Shown here: positions 34,887-45,600 of the stretch, in pieces
Layout of the letters: the number at the start of each line of letters is the position of its first letter
Numbering within the stretch: the stretch's first letter is position 1
Origin: Brachypodium distachyon
Taxonomy: Eukaryota > Streptophyta > Magnoliopsida > Poales > Poaceae
Direction: 5' to 3'
Assembly (NCBI RefSeq): GCF_000005505.3
Contig: NC_016131.3
Coordinates: 49,895,355-49,959,354 of the forward strand
Length of the DNA: 64,000 nucleotides
Made by a program: the position numbers and the translations under genes
Notes under the pieces: generated by a model
Told to the model about the DNA's origin: nothing
Database searches by the model: none
Seen by the model: the letters and a program-made list of their open reading frames with translations, nothing else

Positions 34887-35803
34887 AGAGCAACTCCGGC
34901 CGTTGCCGAAAAAATGTGTATTTTTTCGGTTCTGAAAAACGCTGCCAGATAGATACCAAAAACGAGTATGCGGTATCTGTTCTGTCCAAGTCCTCGCAAA
35001 ACCGAATATTTCCGACGCGAGTAGGGGACGAGCAGCACGACAACGGCGGCGGCAACCGTGGACAGAGAGCTACGGTTAACCAAATCGAGCACGGGAAGAA
35101 GCCACAACGAGATAAACTCACGTAGAAGGAGAAGAAGCAGTCGGTCCCGCGATGAGGACCCGCATTGTTCGCCGGAATTCAAAGAATAAGCTCGGGCGGC
35201 TGGAGTCGAACAAGACGAAGAATCGCTCTGTGTAGTTGTTCCTGGTCCAATTCCTTGCACCTATACGACCAGGACGACGAGGCGCGGCTTGTGACACGCT
35301 TGGCTCGGCGGCGACCGGCACGCGGCCCTGGCGTCGGGCAGTGGCCGAGACACGGGCACGGGCTGTGGCAGGGACGCGGGCACGGGTGGCGACCATGGCG
35401 GCCAAGATGCGGGCGCGGGCGGATGCTTCGGGCGGCGGCCGAAACGCGGGCGTGAGCATGGGCAGGGGCCATGGCGGCCGAGAAGCCGGCGCACACGGCG
35501 GGCGGCATGGCAGCAACGAGCAGCGACGGTCATGGCGGGCGGCAGCCATGCAGGGAACGGAAGCGCGGATGAAATTTCAGCCCGCCAACCGTTTTTTGAG
35601 ATGTTCGGAATCGAGAAAGCCCGAACTCCGCCCCGAATACGTTTGGATTTTTGCCTCACGAGATTGGTTCACCGAAAAGAAAACCGGGTTCAGATTGGTT
35701 TTACGGTATCTGTTCTAGACCGTTTTTTTCCTCCCGAACCCTTAAAGTGACGGTTATTTTTTGGTTTTGGCCTCTTTTCGGTATCTGCTAGAGATGCTCT
35801 TCT
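34887..35803. mobile_element. GC-rich element with AGAGCA ends
   Basis: Imperfect inverted ends: AGAGCAACTCCGGCCGTTGC at the left and the complement AGAGCATCTCTAGCAGATAC at the right, both leading into CCGAAAA. The interior is very GC-rich with GCGGGCACGGGC-type repeats that create long Arg/Ala-rich frames on both strands. No transposase is seen. This end style is common in grass Harbinger- or hAT-like non-autonomous elements; the class is uncertain. Confidence 0.5.
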
Positions 35804-35805
35804 CC

Positions 35806-36862
35806 ATCCGAGGACCCTAAAGGCCCCCTAAACGGGCTTGGGCGTCGGTGCCAAAAAAATGACCCAGCCGCGGCCCCCAAATTGTTTCTTCGTCCGGCGC
35901 GGCCCCACTTTAGCGTCGGCGCCCCTAGGCCGAACCCAACCCAAGCGAAGGAGAGCGCGAGCGCCGGCTTCACGCGTAAATGTGGCGGGCCGGTCTTGTC
36001 AACAGCATTAATCGTCTTCACCGGCATCTGTTCGGCTCCTGAGGCTAGTAATGGTGGTCCGCCGGGTCAAAGCGTCGTCGCGTACCGTTGGTTGCCACGC
36101 GGCGCGCCCCCGCGCATTCCCGACTCTCATTATCGCCGTGTTCACACCGTCCGCCAGTCAGTATTCCGCGCCTATAAAGCATCGCCGGCCTCGGCGGCAA
36201 TCGCCTTCTTCCTCTCGCCCTCCGACTTGCCCTCCTCCTCCTCCTCTTCCTCGCCATCGTTCTTCTCAGCTGCAGAATGCATGGCGCCGCCGCGAACGGG
36301 TGGATCCGCCGCGGGCTAACGGTGGAGGAGGTCGACGCCCTCCACCACGTCGGTTACCCGTGCTCGCCGGACACTCAGCTTCCCGGTGACTGGATTGAAC
36401 ACCGGCGGCATTCCGCCGCCGTCGGTGTCAAACGGGCCAAGATGATGCCGGCGCAGCAACTCCTACCGGAGTTCTGCCGCGACGGCGACCCGGAAGAATT
36501 TCCAAGGCAACCTCGGCAGGCGCATGTTGTGTGGCGACTGGAAGAGGCAGGCCGGATGCAAGGGGCAATGGCGGCGCGGTGTGTGTGGCGCAGGTGAGGC
36601 GACGATGAGGCGCGGTGGCGGCCGGTAGCGAAGCGCGGCATGGACAGAGACGACACTGGAGGGGCAAATGCTGATGTGGCTTAGAAGAGGAGAGAATAGG
36701 GGTTCCCTTGAGGATCCTGGGAATAGGGATTTGAGGGGTGTTTTTAGGTGCTTTCCTATTTTAGGAGTTCATGTAGGAGCCGTGCGCCTGAAAAGAGTTT
36801 TTTCTACTCCAGCCCATAAAAACAGGATAGGGGGCTGTTTAGTGGCCCTGCTGAAGATGCTC
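35806..36862. mobile_element. Second GC-rich element, possible captured sequence
   Basis: The right end read inwards is AGAGCATCTTCAGCAGGGCC then ACTAAACAGCCCCC. The left side has AAAGGCCCCCTAAACGGG, a matching but truncated end abutting the previous element. A frame at 36277-36594 on + (MHGAAANGWIRRGLTVEEVD) has better ordered sequence than its surroundings but matches nothing I recognise. It may be a captured host fragment. Confidence 0.4.
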
Positions 36863-36899
36863 TGGCAGCCTCCTCGCAGACACCATGCAATTTGAAAGA

Positions 36900-37900
36900 T
36901 GTGATTATGCGACAATAGACCTGGACGTATTAGGAGTTCTATTCCTCACCACATGGGTGTACAATAATCCTAGTCCATGAGTTCTATTATTCCTCGCGAT
37001 GCGAATTTAAGTTTTCTATCTAGTAAGACTATACATAGAGGACTTTGAATTGAGGTCATGTTAAACAAGACGTACTTTGCATGTGCACGCCGGATCTGAA
37101 ATAGGGAGACTTTGAATTGAGGTCCTAAAAAATGGCTGTTTATTAAACTATTGACCGAAGATGAAATAGGGAGACTTCTCTGTTTTTAATGAATTCCGGT
37201 TTTCTGTAAAAAGAACTATTGATGCAAGATGGAGTCTGGCAGAACCCCCTCCGTAATAAGTTATATTGGCTCTATTGCAATCTCCTAGATTGAATGAAAA
37301 CCAGGTGATTCACATTTCCGACCCGGCCTAACGAAGGTTAAGTGCGACCTTTTCTGTTTTGGATTTTTTTTATCAAATACAAAGCTCAGGTTCAGTTACG
37401 GGAGGCTATTTGATTGGGCAATCGTCCCTCTCGAGATTAGACTCTTTGGAATTGTTCGCAATAACTACAACAAAATTGCACGAGTTTTGAGTGCCTCTCT
37501 TCCTGACATTTCGTTTAGGGGAAACTTAGTGGTCCCAAATTTGAGGCCTGGAATCGGTTGCTACCTCGCCTAGGCGCAATCCAACTGACTCAATAACGTG
37601 ATGTATTCCGTTAAAATTTACATCGGTTTGGTCATTTTCAGTCAGCTTAATGTACCATGTGTAGTCAATACGTGTGTTCCTCGGACGAATAGACCCATGT
37701 GGTCCCAAAATGAAGACAATGTAATGTTAGGTTGTCGGCACCTTTTTTTCCGTTTGGTTAATATATTTATATGGATATCCAATCTTTGGCCAGTTTGATT
37801 CTTGTTCGATTTTTATTGTGTGCATCTCTTTATCAAAGGCCGGATGATGTGAACTATGCTTGATGTATTTCCTTGACGTGGATTGGTAGCCTTTAGTCGA
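36900..37900. repeat. Duplicated intergenic mosaic, left part
   Basis: No gene is seen. GACTTTGAATTGAGGTC occurs at about 37029 and 37108, and a relative (GACTTTGAATCGAGGTCCTAA) occurs at about 41017, indicating repeated segmental duplication of one anonymous sequence across 37-41 kb. Confidence 0.5.
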
Positions 37901-37901
37901 T

Positions 37902-38656
37902 CGAGAGAATTCCATATTTGCCACTCAAATTTTGCTCATATGTCCAAATGCCACTCAAAATTTTCTTGTTCCAAATTTGCCACTCAAATTTTGTATGGAG
38001 TACAAATATGCCACTACTGTCAGTTGACCGCTAGTTGACCGTTAAGTAAGAGATGAAAAGATAATTTTGCCTCTAGATGGAGGTACCTTTTACGGTCTTT
38101 CATGGTATTTCTAATCTAATTTGTTAAGAATGGGTGGATAGAATTGCACCGTTGTATACTATCTATTGTTACCTGCTGCATATATTCCACCAAGATAATT
38201 GCATCTGATGCGCCAGCTCCGTTGGCTTCTAATTTTGTGTTCTCTCGGCAGGTTCCAGGTTTGGTTAATGTTGAATTTGCTGATGTTAGTTCGATTATGG
38301 CTAATGCAGGCTCATCCTTGATGGGAATAGGAACAACAACAGGTTATCTGTTATTGTAGTATTTAATGCTTTTTGAAATCCAGCAGCAAAATCTGCATTT
38401 AGGTAGAACACAAACTGAATTTCAATCTCTTTGATGTCTTTTCTCTTTGTATTTTCCCCACCATGAAGAACTAGTGGTTAATAAGAAAAAAATAACATGT
38501 GTTCATCTCTTATTTAACGGTCAATTAGCGGTTAACTAACGGTAGTGTCATATTTGTATCTCGTGAAAAATTTGAGTGGCAAATTTGGAACAAAGAAATT
38601 CTGAGTGACATTTGAACATATGGGCAAAATTTGAGTGGCAAATATGTAATTCTCTC
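37902..38656 (+). mobile_element. Pack-MULE carrying an FtsZ exon
   Basis: The terminal inverted repeats are about 150 bp and start GAGAGAATTCCATATTTGCC (left) and GAGAGAATTACATATTTGCC (right, inverted). They contain CACTCAAATTTTG units and a GTTGACCGCTAGTTGACCG block near the inner edge. Flanks TTAGTCGAT (37893-37901) and TTACTCGAT (38657-38665) form a 9-bp target duplication with one mismatch, typical of Mutator. Between the repeats lies a host gene exon. It has no transposase. Confidence 0.85.
38252..38342 (+). pseudogene. Captured FtsZ2-like exon
   Basis: Between a splice acceptor (CTCTCGGCAG) and a donor (G|GTTATC) lies a 91-base exon in an open frame: VPGLVNVEFADVSSIMANAG then SSLMGIGTTTG. 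This is the conserved block of the bacterial-type cell division GTPase FtsZ used in chloroplast division, closest in wording to FtsZ2 (usual form VPGLVNVDFADVRAIM). Intron sequence flanks it, so it was captured as genomic DNA. Only one exon is present, so it is not a functional FtsZ. An open frame runs from about 38144 to 38359. Confidence 0.88.
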
Positions 38657-38666
38657 TTACTCGATT

Positions 38667-41150
38667 CATGGAGCCCGGCTCTCACGTTAACCGAACATGG
38701 AGCCACGCGCGCTGGTACCTTGGATGATTTGATATGCTCAGCCTTGGTTGGTGTCACTGTATTTGAGGGTTTTGGGTATTTAAGAAGTGCTTTAATTTGG
38801 TTTAAAAATGGAATGTTTTGTTGGAGAAATTATGAATAATCCCCTCCAAATTCTTCCTATCAAACAACCATTTTGGGTTTATAGTGTTTTTCAATTTGAA
38901 GTGGATAATACTAGAAAACACACCAAAACTCTAGTACCAAACAGGGACCGGTGGCGTGCAGAATTGCACATTGAGGCCAGGCCGTCCTAGTGTATTTTTT
39001 TAAAGTAAGGAAAAAGTTAAAAGAATTTACCGTTGTTTGGATCACTGATACGTAGAGTCCGAGTGTTGAACTCTAAAGTAGCATTGTCTTGATGCGAGAG
39101 TGAGATGACTAATTAAAGCGCCCCTTTTCCAGAGAAAAAAAGAACCATTGTGTACACGCTACAATTTCGCTGGCAACAACCAAGTTGAGAGATGCGATAA
39201 TAAATGCAAGATGAGTGGTGATTATGAAACAATAAATTTTGAAATTGTTAAACAAGAGACTGGACATGGCAGACGCTGCAATGAGAAGACTTGAGGGAAC
39301 GATTATTTTGTTCAACACAAAAAAAATTCTATTCGGTTATTATTATGCATTGGCTCCGTACATGGGCAGTGTTTCATCGCCTGAAGGATCGGAGAGCCAT
39401 CAAGGTGTTCGCCCGGTTTGGTTGGCGTGCATCAAGGCCACGCCCCCCTAGTGTCTTTCGTCGTCGATCTGCGCGTGTGACTTTCCTCTTGCAAGTTTTT
39501 TCCGGCTGTGTGCATCCCTAGCCCGGGTGTTGAACTCTAAAGTTATATTGTCTTAATGCGACAATGAGATCATTAAAACAAAACTTTTCAATAGAGAGAA
39601 AAGTTTTCCTATAAAGCCTATCCCAATTGTCATAAGGCATATCGATATTTTGCTTACGAGGCATAATTCAATACACTCCTCTCCCCAAACTCAAAAGGGT
39701 AGGATGGTCTTTTCACCTTTTTTTTTCTTTTTCCTACTCTTTACTTCGTCCTGCTTTTTTTCTCTCTCGCAAGATATACGTTGCCTCAAAAAATGTTTCG
39801 ACGATCCCTCCGGTGAGAATGTTGAGAATTGACTGTGAATTTTCATCGCGATCCAACGGTGCAATCTCCGGAAAACTTCGAAACACCGAGTGATGTTTCG
39901 ATTGCTCGTGTCCGTGCGGGGCAACACAAAAATCTGACTTGCTCGCCTGTTTCCTGCTGGCTCAAGAAACTTTTCGTCGATCCCTTCGATGGGATTGTAT
40001 GGAATTCTGTCTACTGCTATCTCGTGAAATTTCGTGAAAATCCAACCGTGCAATCTCCGACAAAATCAAAAACACTGAGTGTTGTTCGGAACCGGGCTGA
40101 AAAGAGAGAAGGAAATATTGTTTAATGTCCATCATGCCTTTTTTTATGAAGTGGTACGAGTGATCTAAAACGTCCTTATGTTTTCGTAAGAAGAGGGGGT
40201 GTATTGAATCAGTGGTGTTTGCTTACATGGCATGCCAGTTAATGAAGAAAGAGATGGGGGTTGTCTCTTGTTGGAGATACTACTCTTTCACATAGACATA
40301 GATAAAAACATTAATTCACCCAATTACATGCAAACACAACTACTAAATTAATTAATGCCACCTTGTTTAGAGACAACAAGTAAGAGACATGCATTGTGGA
40401 GCTAGTCTCTTGTGAAACTAGATGGTGTCCCGCACGTCGTTGCGGAAATTTTTAGTTAACATACATGAGTGAAATTGAGTAGCAACGAAAGATTATTCAA
40501 AATTGAAAATATATATGAAATTGTATGATATATTCTTTGCTTAGCGAGGATAGCTTGATAAAAAAAAAGCATGCATGTGCAAAAAATATGAGTTCCCCAT
40601 TAAATTGGTGTGAACATATTAATGACATGCGTGATGATGTGGCATTGCTTGCATGTTGAGAGAAATCGAGTAGTGGAGTTCTCCTACTTAGATCTAGAAG
40701 ATATCATCACCTAAGATAGCGTGTTAAGAGACACTGCATTGGGAGAGGGCTAAGCACCCTCTCTACACACTAGTGTAATTTCGCATGCATCAACCAAGTT
40801 GAGGAGATGTGATAATATATGCAATATGAAGGGTGATTATGAAACAATAAATTTAGACATTGTTAAAACAGAGACTGGACATACCAAACCTGCAATGAGA
40901 AGACTTGAATGAATCGAGGTCCTAAGAAACTCGTTAACTTAGTCAATTCATGGAGCCCTCACGTTTAACCGAACGTGGATCAATGGGTTATCGAAAGACT
41001 TCGTTTTATTTTTGACTTTGAATCGAGGTCCTAATTGAGAAACTCGTCACCTTAGTCATTCAAGGAGCCCGATCCTGACGTTAACCGAACGTGGAGCCGC
41101 GCGGGCTGGTACCTTGGATCGATGGTCGATCTGCATGACAATTAAAACTG
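38667..41150. repeat. Intergenic mosaic of direct duplications
   Basis: Three related copies of a block with GGAGCCC, ACGTTAACCGAACGTGGAGC and GGTACCTTGGAT occur at about 38670-38730, 40950-40980 (partial) and 41063-41120. A second pair about 145 bp long at about 39165-39305 and 40780-40920 shares GATTATGAAACAATAAATTT and GCAATGAGAAGACTTGA. A third pair (TGTTGAACTCTAAAGT) is at about 39064 and 39533. A Helitron-like GTCCCGCACGTCGTTGCGG is at about 40427. No intact gene is seen; frames at 39829-40125 and nearby match nothing I know. Confidence 0.6.
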
Positions 41151-41254
41151 TAGGCCTTTATATTATTTTACCTATCAAAGTTAATCGCTGATTATTTAAT
41201 TTTCACACTATTCTTTGACAAAAGGAAATGTTTTTTTATTTATTTTTTCTATTT

Positions 41255-41420
41255 CTTAGGCGACTGAGAAATAACTATTTCTTAATCAATGATACCTGAT
41301 TCAATCATTGAGATTCGTGTAAAATTAACGTAGGTCCGATGGATAAGAAAAATCTTAATTGGATGTCTACGATTGTTAACTGAGAAATAACTATTTCTTA
41401 GGCGACTGAGAAATAGACAT
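41255..41420. mobile_element. Small foldback MITE with GACTGAGAAAT modules
   Basis: CTTAGGCGACTGAGAAATAA then CTATTTCTTAATC at the left is mirrored by GAGAAATAACTATTTCTTAG then GCGACTGAGAAATAG at the right. The modules resemble the terminal hairpins of the element at 30871-31897, so they may be one family. About 165 bp. Confidence 0.5.
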
Positions 41421-42227
41421 TCTTTTTTGTTTCAATGAGATATTGAAATTTGCTTCTAGTGCAAAGGCAGGTTTTCAGTCCAGCAGAGATTTGCTTCTAC
41501 TGTCCATGTTACTTCTAAATATAAGACTTATATTTACTAGGAACAGAGGTAGTAGCTCCTAGGTTTAGGGTCGGCACTGTCTCCAATAGTTGTATGTTAG
41601 GTACTGTTGGTAAGTTCTCGTCATGTAAGAACTTTTAATGATGTGGCACATATTAAATGAAAAGAGAAAAATGTTGCGTAGGTTAACATACAACCCATGC
41701 ATGAGCCCAAGACAAAATGAGAGAACAACCATGAATATCCTCTCACCCCTTGTTGTGTAACTAAGAGCCTCTGTAAACTAACATACAACCTTTTGTTGTG
41801 TAGCTAGAGTGGTTGTATGATGCATTGTATGTAAAAAATATGGACAATTTTTCTTACAACTTAACATACATATTGTTGAGCCTTGTAGATGTCCTCAGGA
41901 TGCAATACGGCGACCCTCCCGATCACCGAGTTGTGCAGAAATCAAGGTAGACCAGTTGGAATGAGGTTGACATTGGGATCAAATACCAGCTAACCTTTCC
42001 AATGAAAGTGGCTAATTGTATGTGCAATACACGTCTTTATTCATCTTTTTTTGGCAAGGAAGGGTCGAGGTACGATGTGATACGCATCCTGATATACTCC
42101 CTCCATTTCTAAATTTTAAATATTTAGATTTGTCCTAAATCAAACTTTGTCAGTTTTTTAATTAAATTTAGCGAAAAAATAAATACCAATACATACAACA
42201 TCAAACTAGTACGACTGTTATCAAATA
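41421..42227. other. Upstream region of the NLR gene, no gene
   Basis: AT-rich. From about 42095 there is one end of a Stowaway-like element (CTCCCTCCATTTCTAAATT) without its partner. Nothing else is recognised. Confidence 0.45.
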
Positions 42228-42340
42228 CCCCCTCTGATCCAAAATTCTTGACTCAAATTTTTCCAAATATGGATGTATCTATTCTTAAAAAACGTCTAGA
42301 TACATGTAATATTTCGACAATAATTTAGGATCGGAGGGAG
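42228..42340. mobile_element. Stowaway MITE (113 bp)
   Basis: CCCCCTCTGATCCAAAATTC at the left and AATTTAGGATCGGAGGGAG at the right. The interior AAACGTCTAGATACATGTAA matches the copy in LCMT1 intron 4. TA flanks the left; the right TA is displaced by three bases. Confidence 0.85.
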
Positions 42341-42497
42341 CGAGTATATCGCAATTGAAAAAGAAACTGAAAAGTAATTTGTTTATGACGAGGGGGCTGG
42401 CGGAGAGAGCCCTTTGTAAAGCCACCAACAGAAGCTGATGAATGCACAAAACTATACTCCTAGCTTGGTACACAGCTGAGATCGCGAGTATCATATA

Positions 42498-42621
42498 CTC
42501 CCTCCGTCCAACAAAGGATGTCTCAACTTTGACTAAATTTAAATGCATCCAAACACTAAGTCGTGTCTAGATACATCCAAATTTTGACAAACTTGAGACA
42601 TTTTTTGTTGGACGGAGGGAG
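42498..42621. mobile_element. Stowaway MITE just upstream of the NLR start
   Basis: CTCCCTCCGTCCAACAAAGG at the left and TTTTTTGTTGGACGGAGGGAG at the right, with TA on the left. It ends 32 bp before the NLR ATG, so it probably supplies part of the 5' UTR or core promoter. Confidence 0.92.
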
Positions 42622-42653
42622 CAGTACCTCTCGCTTCTGCTGCTATATACACA

Positions 42654-45600
42654 ATGGCGGAGTTTGCTCTTGGTCTGACCAAGACGGCGGTGGCGGGGAC
42701 GGTGACCCGAGTGAAGTCAGCCATGGAGGAGGAGTCTCAGCTGAGGGGGCGCGTGCAGGAGGACCTGGTGTTCATCACGGGGGAGTTCGAGATGATGCAG
42801 TCATTCCTCGGCGCCTCCAACGCCGGGGAACGCGCATCCAAGAACCAGGTGGTGCGCACCTGGGTGAGGCAGCTCCGTGACCTGGCCTTGGACGTGGAGG
42901 ACTGCGTGGAGTTCGTTCTCCACCTGGACAAGCCCTCCCGCTGGGACTGGGTGTGGCGTTTCGCCATGGCGCCCATCAAGGTCTTCGTGGCAAGCACCCC
43001 GCCGTTGGATCAGGCGGTGGCTAACATCAAGCGGCTCAAGGCCAGGGTGGAGGATGTGAGTCAGAGGAACACGCGCTACAACCTCCTCTTGAGCAACGGG
43101 AATAACGACGACTCCACGTCATCAGCTGCTCATCTTATGCGAGTCCACAAGGAGGCAGCATCAGGGGCACTCCATGTCCTGAGGGAGGTGTGGAAGGCCA
43201 ATGGGAAGCTTCTTGGCGATCACACCACCGGCGATCTGAAAGAATTGATGATCCACTGTCAAGGCAGCAAAGAGCTCCAAGTGATCTCTCTGTGGCTTGG
43301 AGGAGATGTTGATGATGGCCAACATCATGTTGTTGTTGATCAGCAGCAACAACAACTTGGGTGCGCGAGGGCGACAATTATGAAGAAGGCGTACGATGAC
43401 CCGGATATCTGCCTGCGATTCAAGAACCGTGCCTGGGTCAATAAGCTGCCACATCCTTTTAACCCAGTGGAGTTCCTCAACAACTTGCTCACCCAATTTA
43501 CGTCGTCTCACCAACACCACTACCACGATGACATCCCCGAGCTGGTGCGGCAAGTCAGCCGGCTCAGGCATCTCATCATCCTGGAGCAAGAATTATCCAG
43601 TGTCGCGGACTGGGAAGCCATCCGAATGTACCTTCCCAACGGCGACAACGGCAGCCGGATCGTCGTCTCCACCAACCACCTGGGGGCTGCACACTTCTGC
43701 ACAGGGGACCACTACCAAGTATCAGACCTTAAAAGCTTCTCGACCATCGATACATTTGTGCCATATTCCCCAAGGTATTTATTTATTTCACTGAGTTTTT
43801 ACTACTCAATCAGCGACACTTATTAAATCGGATGGAGTATAATACTATATATAGAGTTGGATCTACTGTATCTTGCAACTATACTAGCTAGCCCATATAA
43901 AACATGAAGGTGAGTGTTGCCACTTGCCGTGCCCTTCCATCTTGATAAAAGAATTAATGGAATTGATTTTTTTTGAAGGAAATTACATTTTCTATTAAAA
44001 GTTTATTCGGAATAATTACAGAGAGAGCTTAAGAATTTACAAAGTTTATTCGGAATAATTACAGAGAGAGGTCGAGAATTCCACATTAATGGAATTGATA
44101 GAAATACATCTTAGGTTACAGTACATCAAATTTTCTGAGTAAACGCTACAAGTCACACATTCTTTGTGGTAAGTAATGCAATATTATTTTGACCAACTTA
44201 GAGATGATTATGGTTGAATGTAGATCCAAATTAAATCATGAGAAATGTGAATGAAGTTAAAACAGATAAATAGGCACTAAGCCATGACGCGTGTAGTATA
44301 TTCCCACAACTGTAATCCTGCCTAGAGCTAACCTGACCTTGCCGGCTACCGAACGACATGATGGAAGGAGAGGAGTCGGAGAGAGGTCAGATTTTTAATT
44401 CGGTTTTTTAAAACATAATTATGTATTGAAACTATGTGATTCTGAATGGAACCATAATCCGGTTCTTAGTTCGATTTTTTTAAGGGATTTGTTTTCCAGT
44501 AAATCCATCTAATGGGGGACAGGGAATATTGTTAATCACTGATTGCTAACGTAACCGAAAATACCATCCGATGAGAAAAATCCTAAGAACCACTTTGGCT
44601 GCATACCTCTACCATTTGTAAGCTCTTCTCCGTCTCTCTGGGGAATGTCGTACATAGTACCACCATCGGTCCATCATCAGACACCAACCGAGCTTTTTAA
44701 AGCTGGAAGAATTTGACGGTTTTAGAGATGTAAGAACTTGTTTTGCTCTACATGCTGCTAGTATTTTCCCAATATTACTGTGTATAATTAATCGGATTGG
44801 CGATAGCTTAGTGAAAAAACGTTGTTTTGGCTCCACTTGGTTAACCGTTGTTTATTAGTATTTAGTAGCACTACTAGAACATAGCACAATGACGTAGAGA
44901 GGATTAATTAAGTTATTCTACCGTTTTGCCCTAATTGCGTTTATGTCGTCTATGTGTATACTTGTAGGGTTCTGCACGACAAGACGACGGCAATTGTGGA
45001 CACGGAGATGGAGGAGACAACATGAAGAAAGGGGGTAAATTTGAAGGAAATCAACTTGTTGAGCGAGAAAACGAAGTGACGGCCTTGACTTACTTCAATT
45101 CAATAAAGCTTGATGTGACATTGTCAGTGTGGGGGATTGCTGGTGTTGGGAAATCATCTATCGTCAGAATGTACTATGATGGTTCCCTCAACCAAAAGAA
45201 GACAATGGGCGATGATGAAATAGACGATGAAGACTACTACAAAATGCACGGCTAGGTGAATGTGCCTCAGCCGTTCAATTTGACAGACTTGTGTCAGCGA
45301 TTGCTTCTGGATTTTTATTCGGATGATCTTGATGCCAAGGAAAATGCAGCAATTGGTATGATGGAAGGCCAAGACCCTATCCAAGGGTGCCGTCAGATTC
45401 TGCGTGAAAACAGATGCCTCCTTGTTATCGATGGTCTGCAGTCGAAGGATGACTGGGACCTGATAAACACAGCCTTGTTATCTGGAAGCCTATTAGAGGT
45501 AATACTATTGTCATTACACGTGAAGAAAGCATCGCCACACATTGTACAGATAAACATTCGCATATTCTCAACGTCAAAGGTCTGAAAACTGACATGGCCC

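Noticed and set aside
35118..35718. Several overlapping frames of 110-160 residues
   Set aside because: They arise from GCGGGCACGGGC-type repeats in a GC-rich mobile element and are open in many frames at once.
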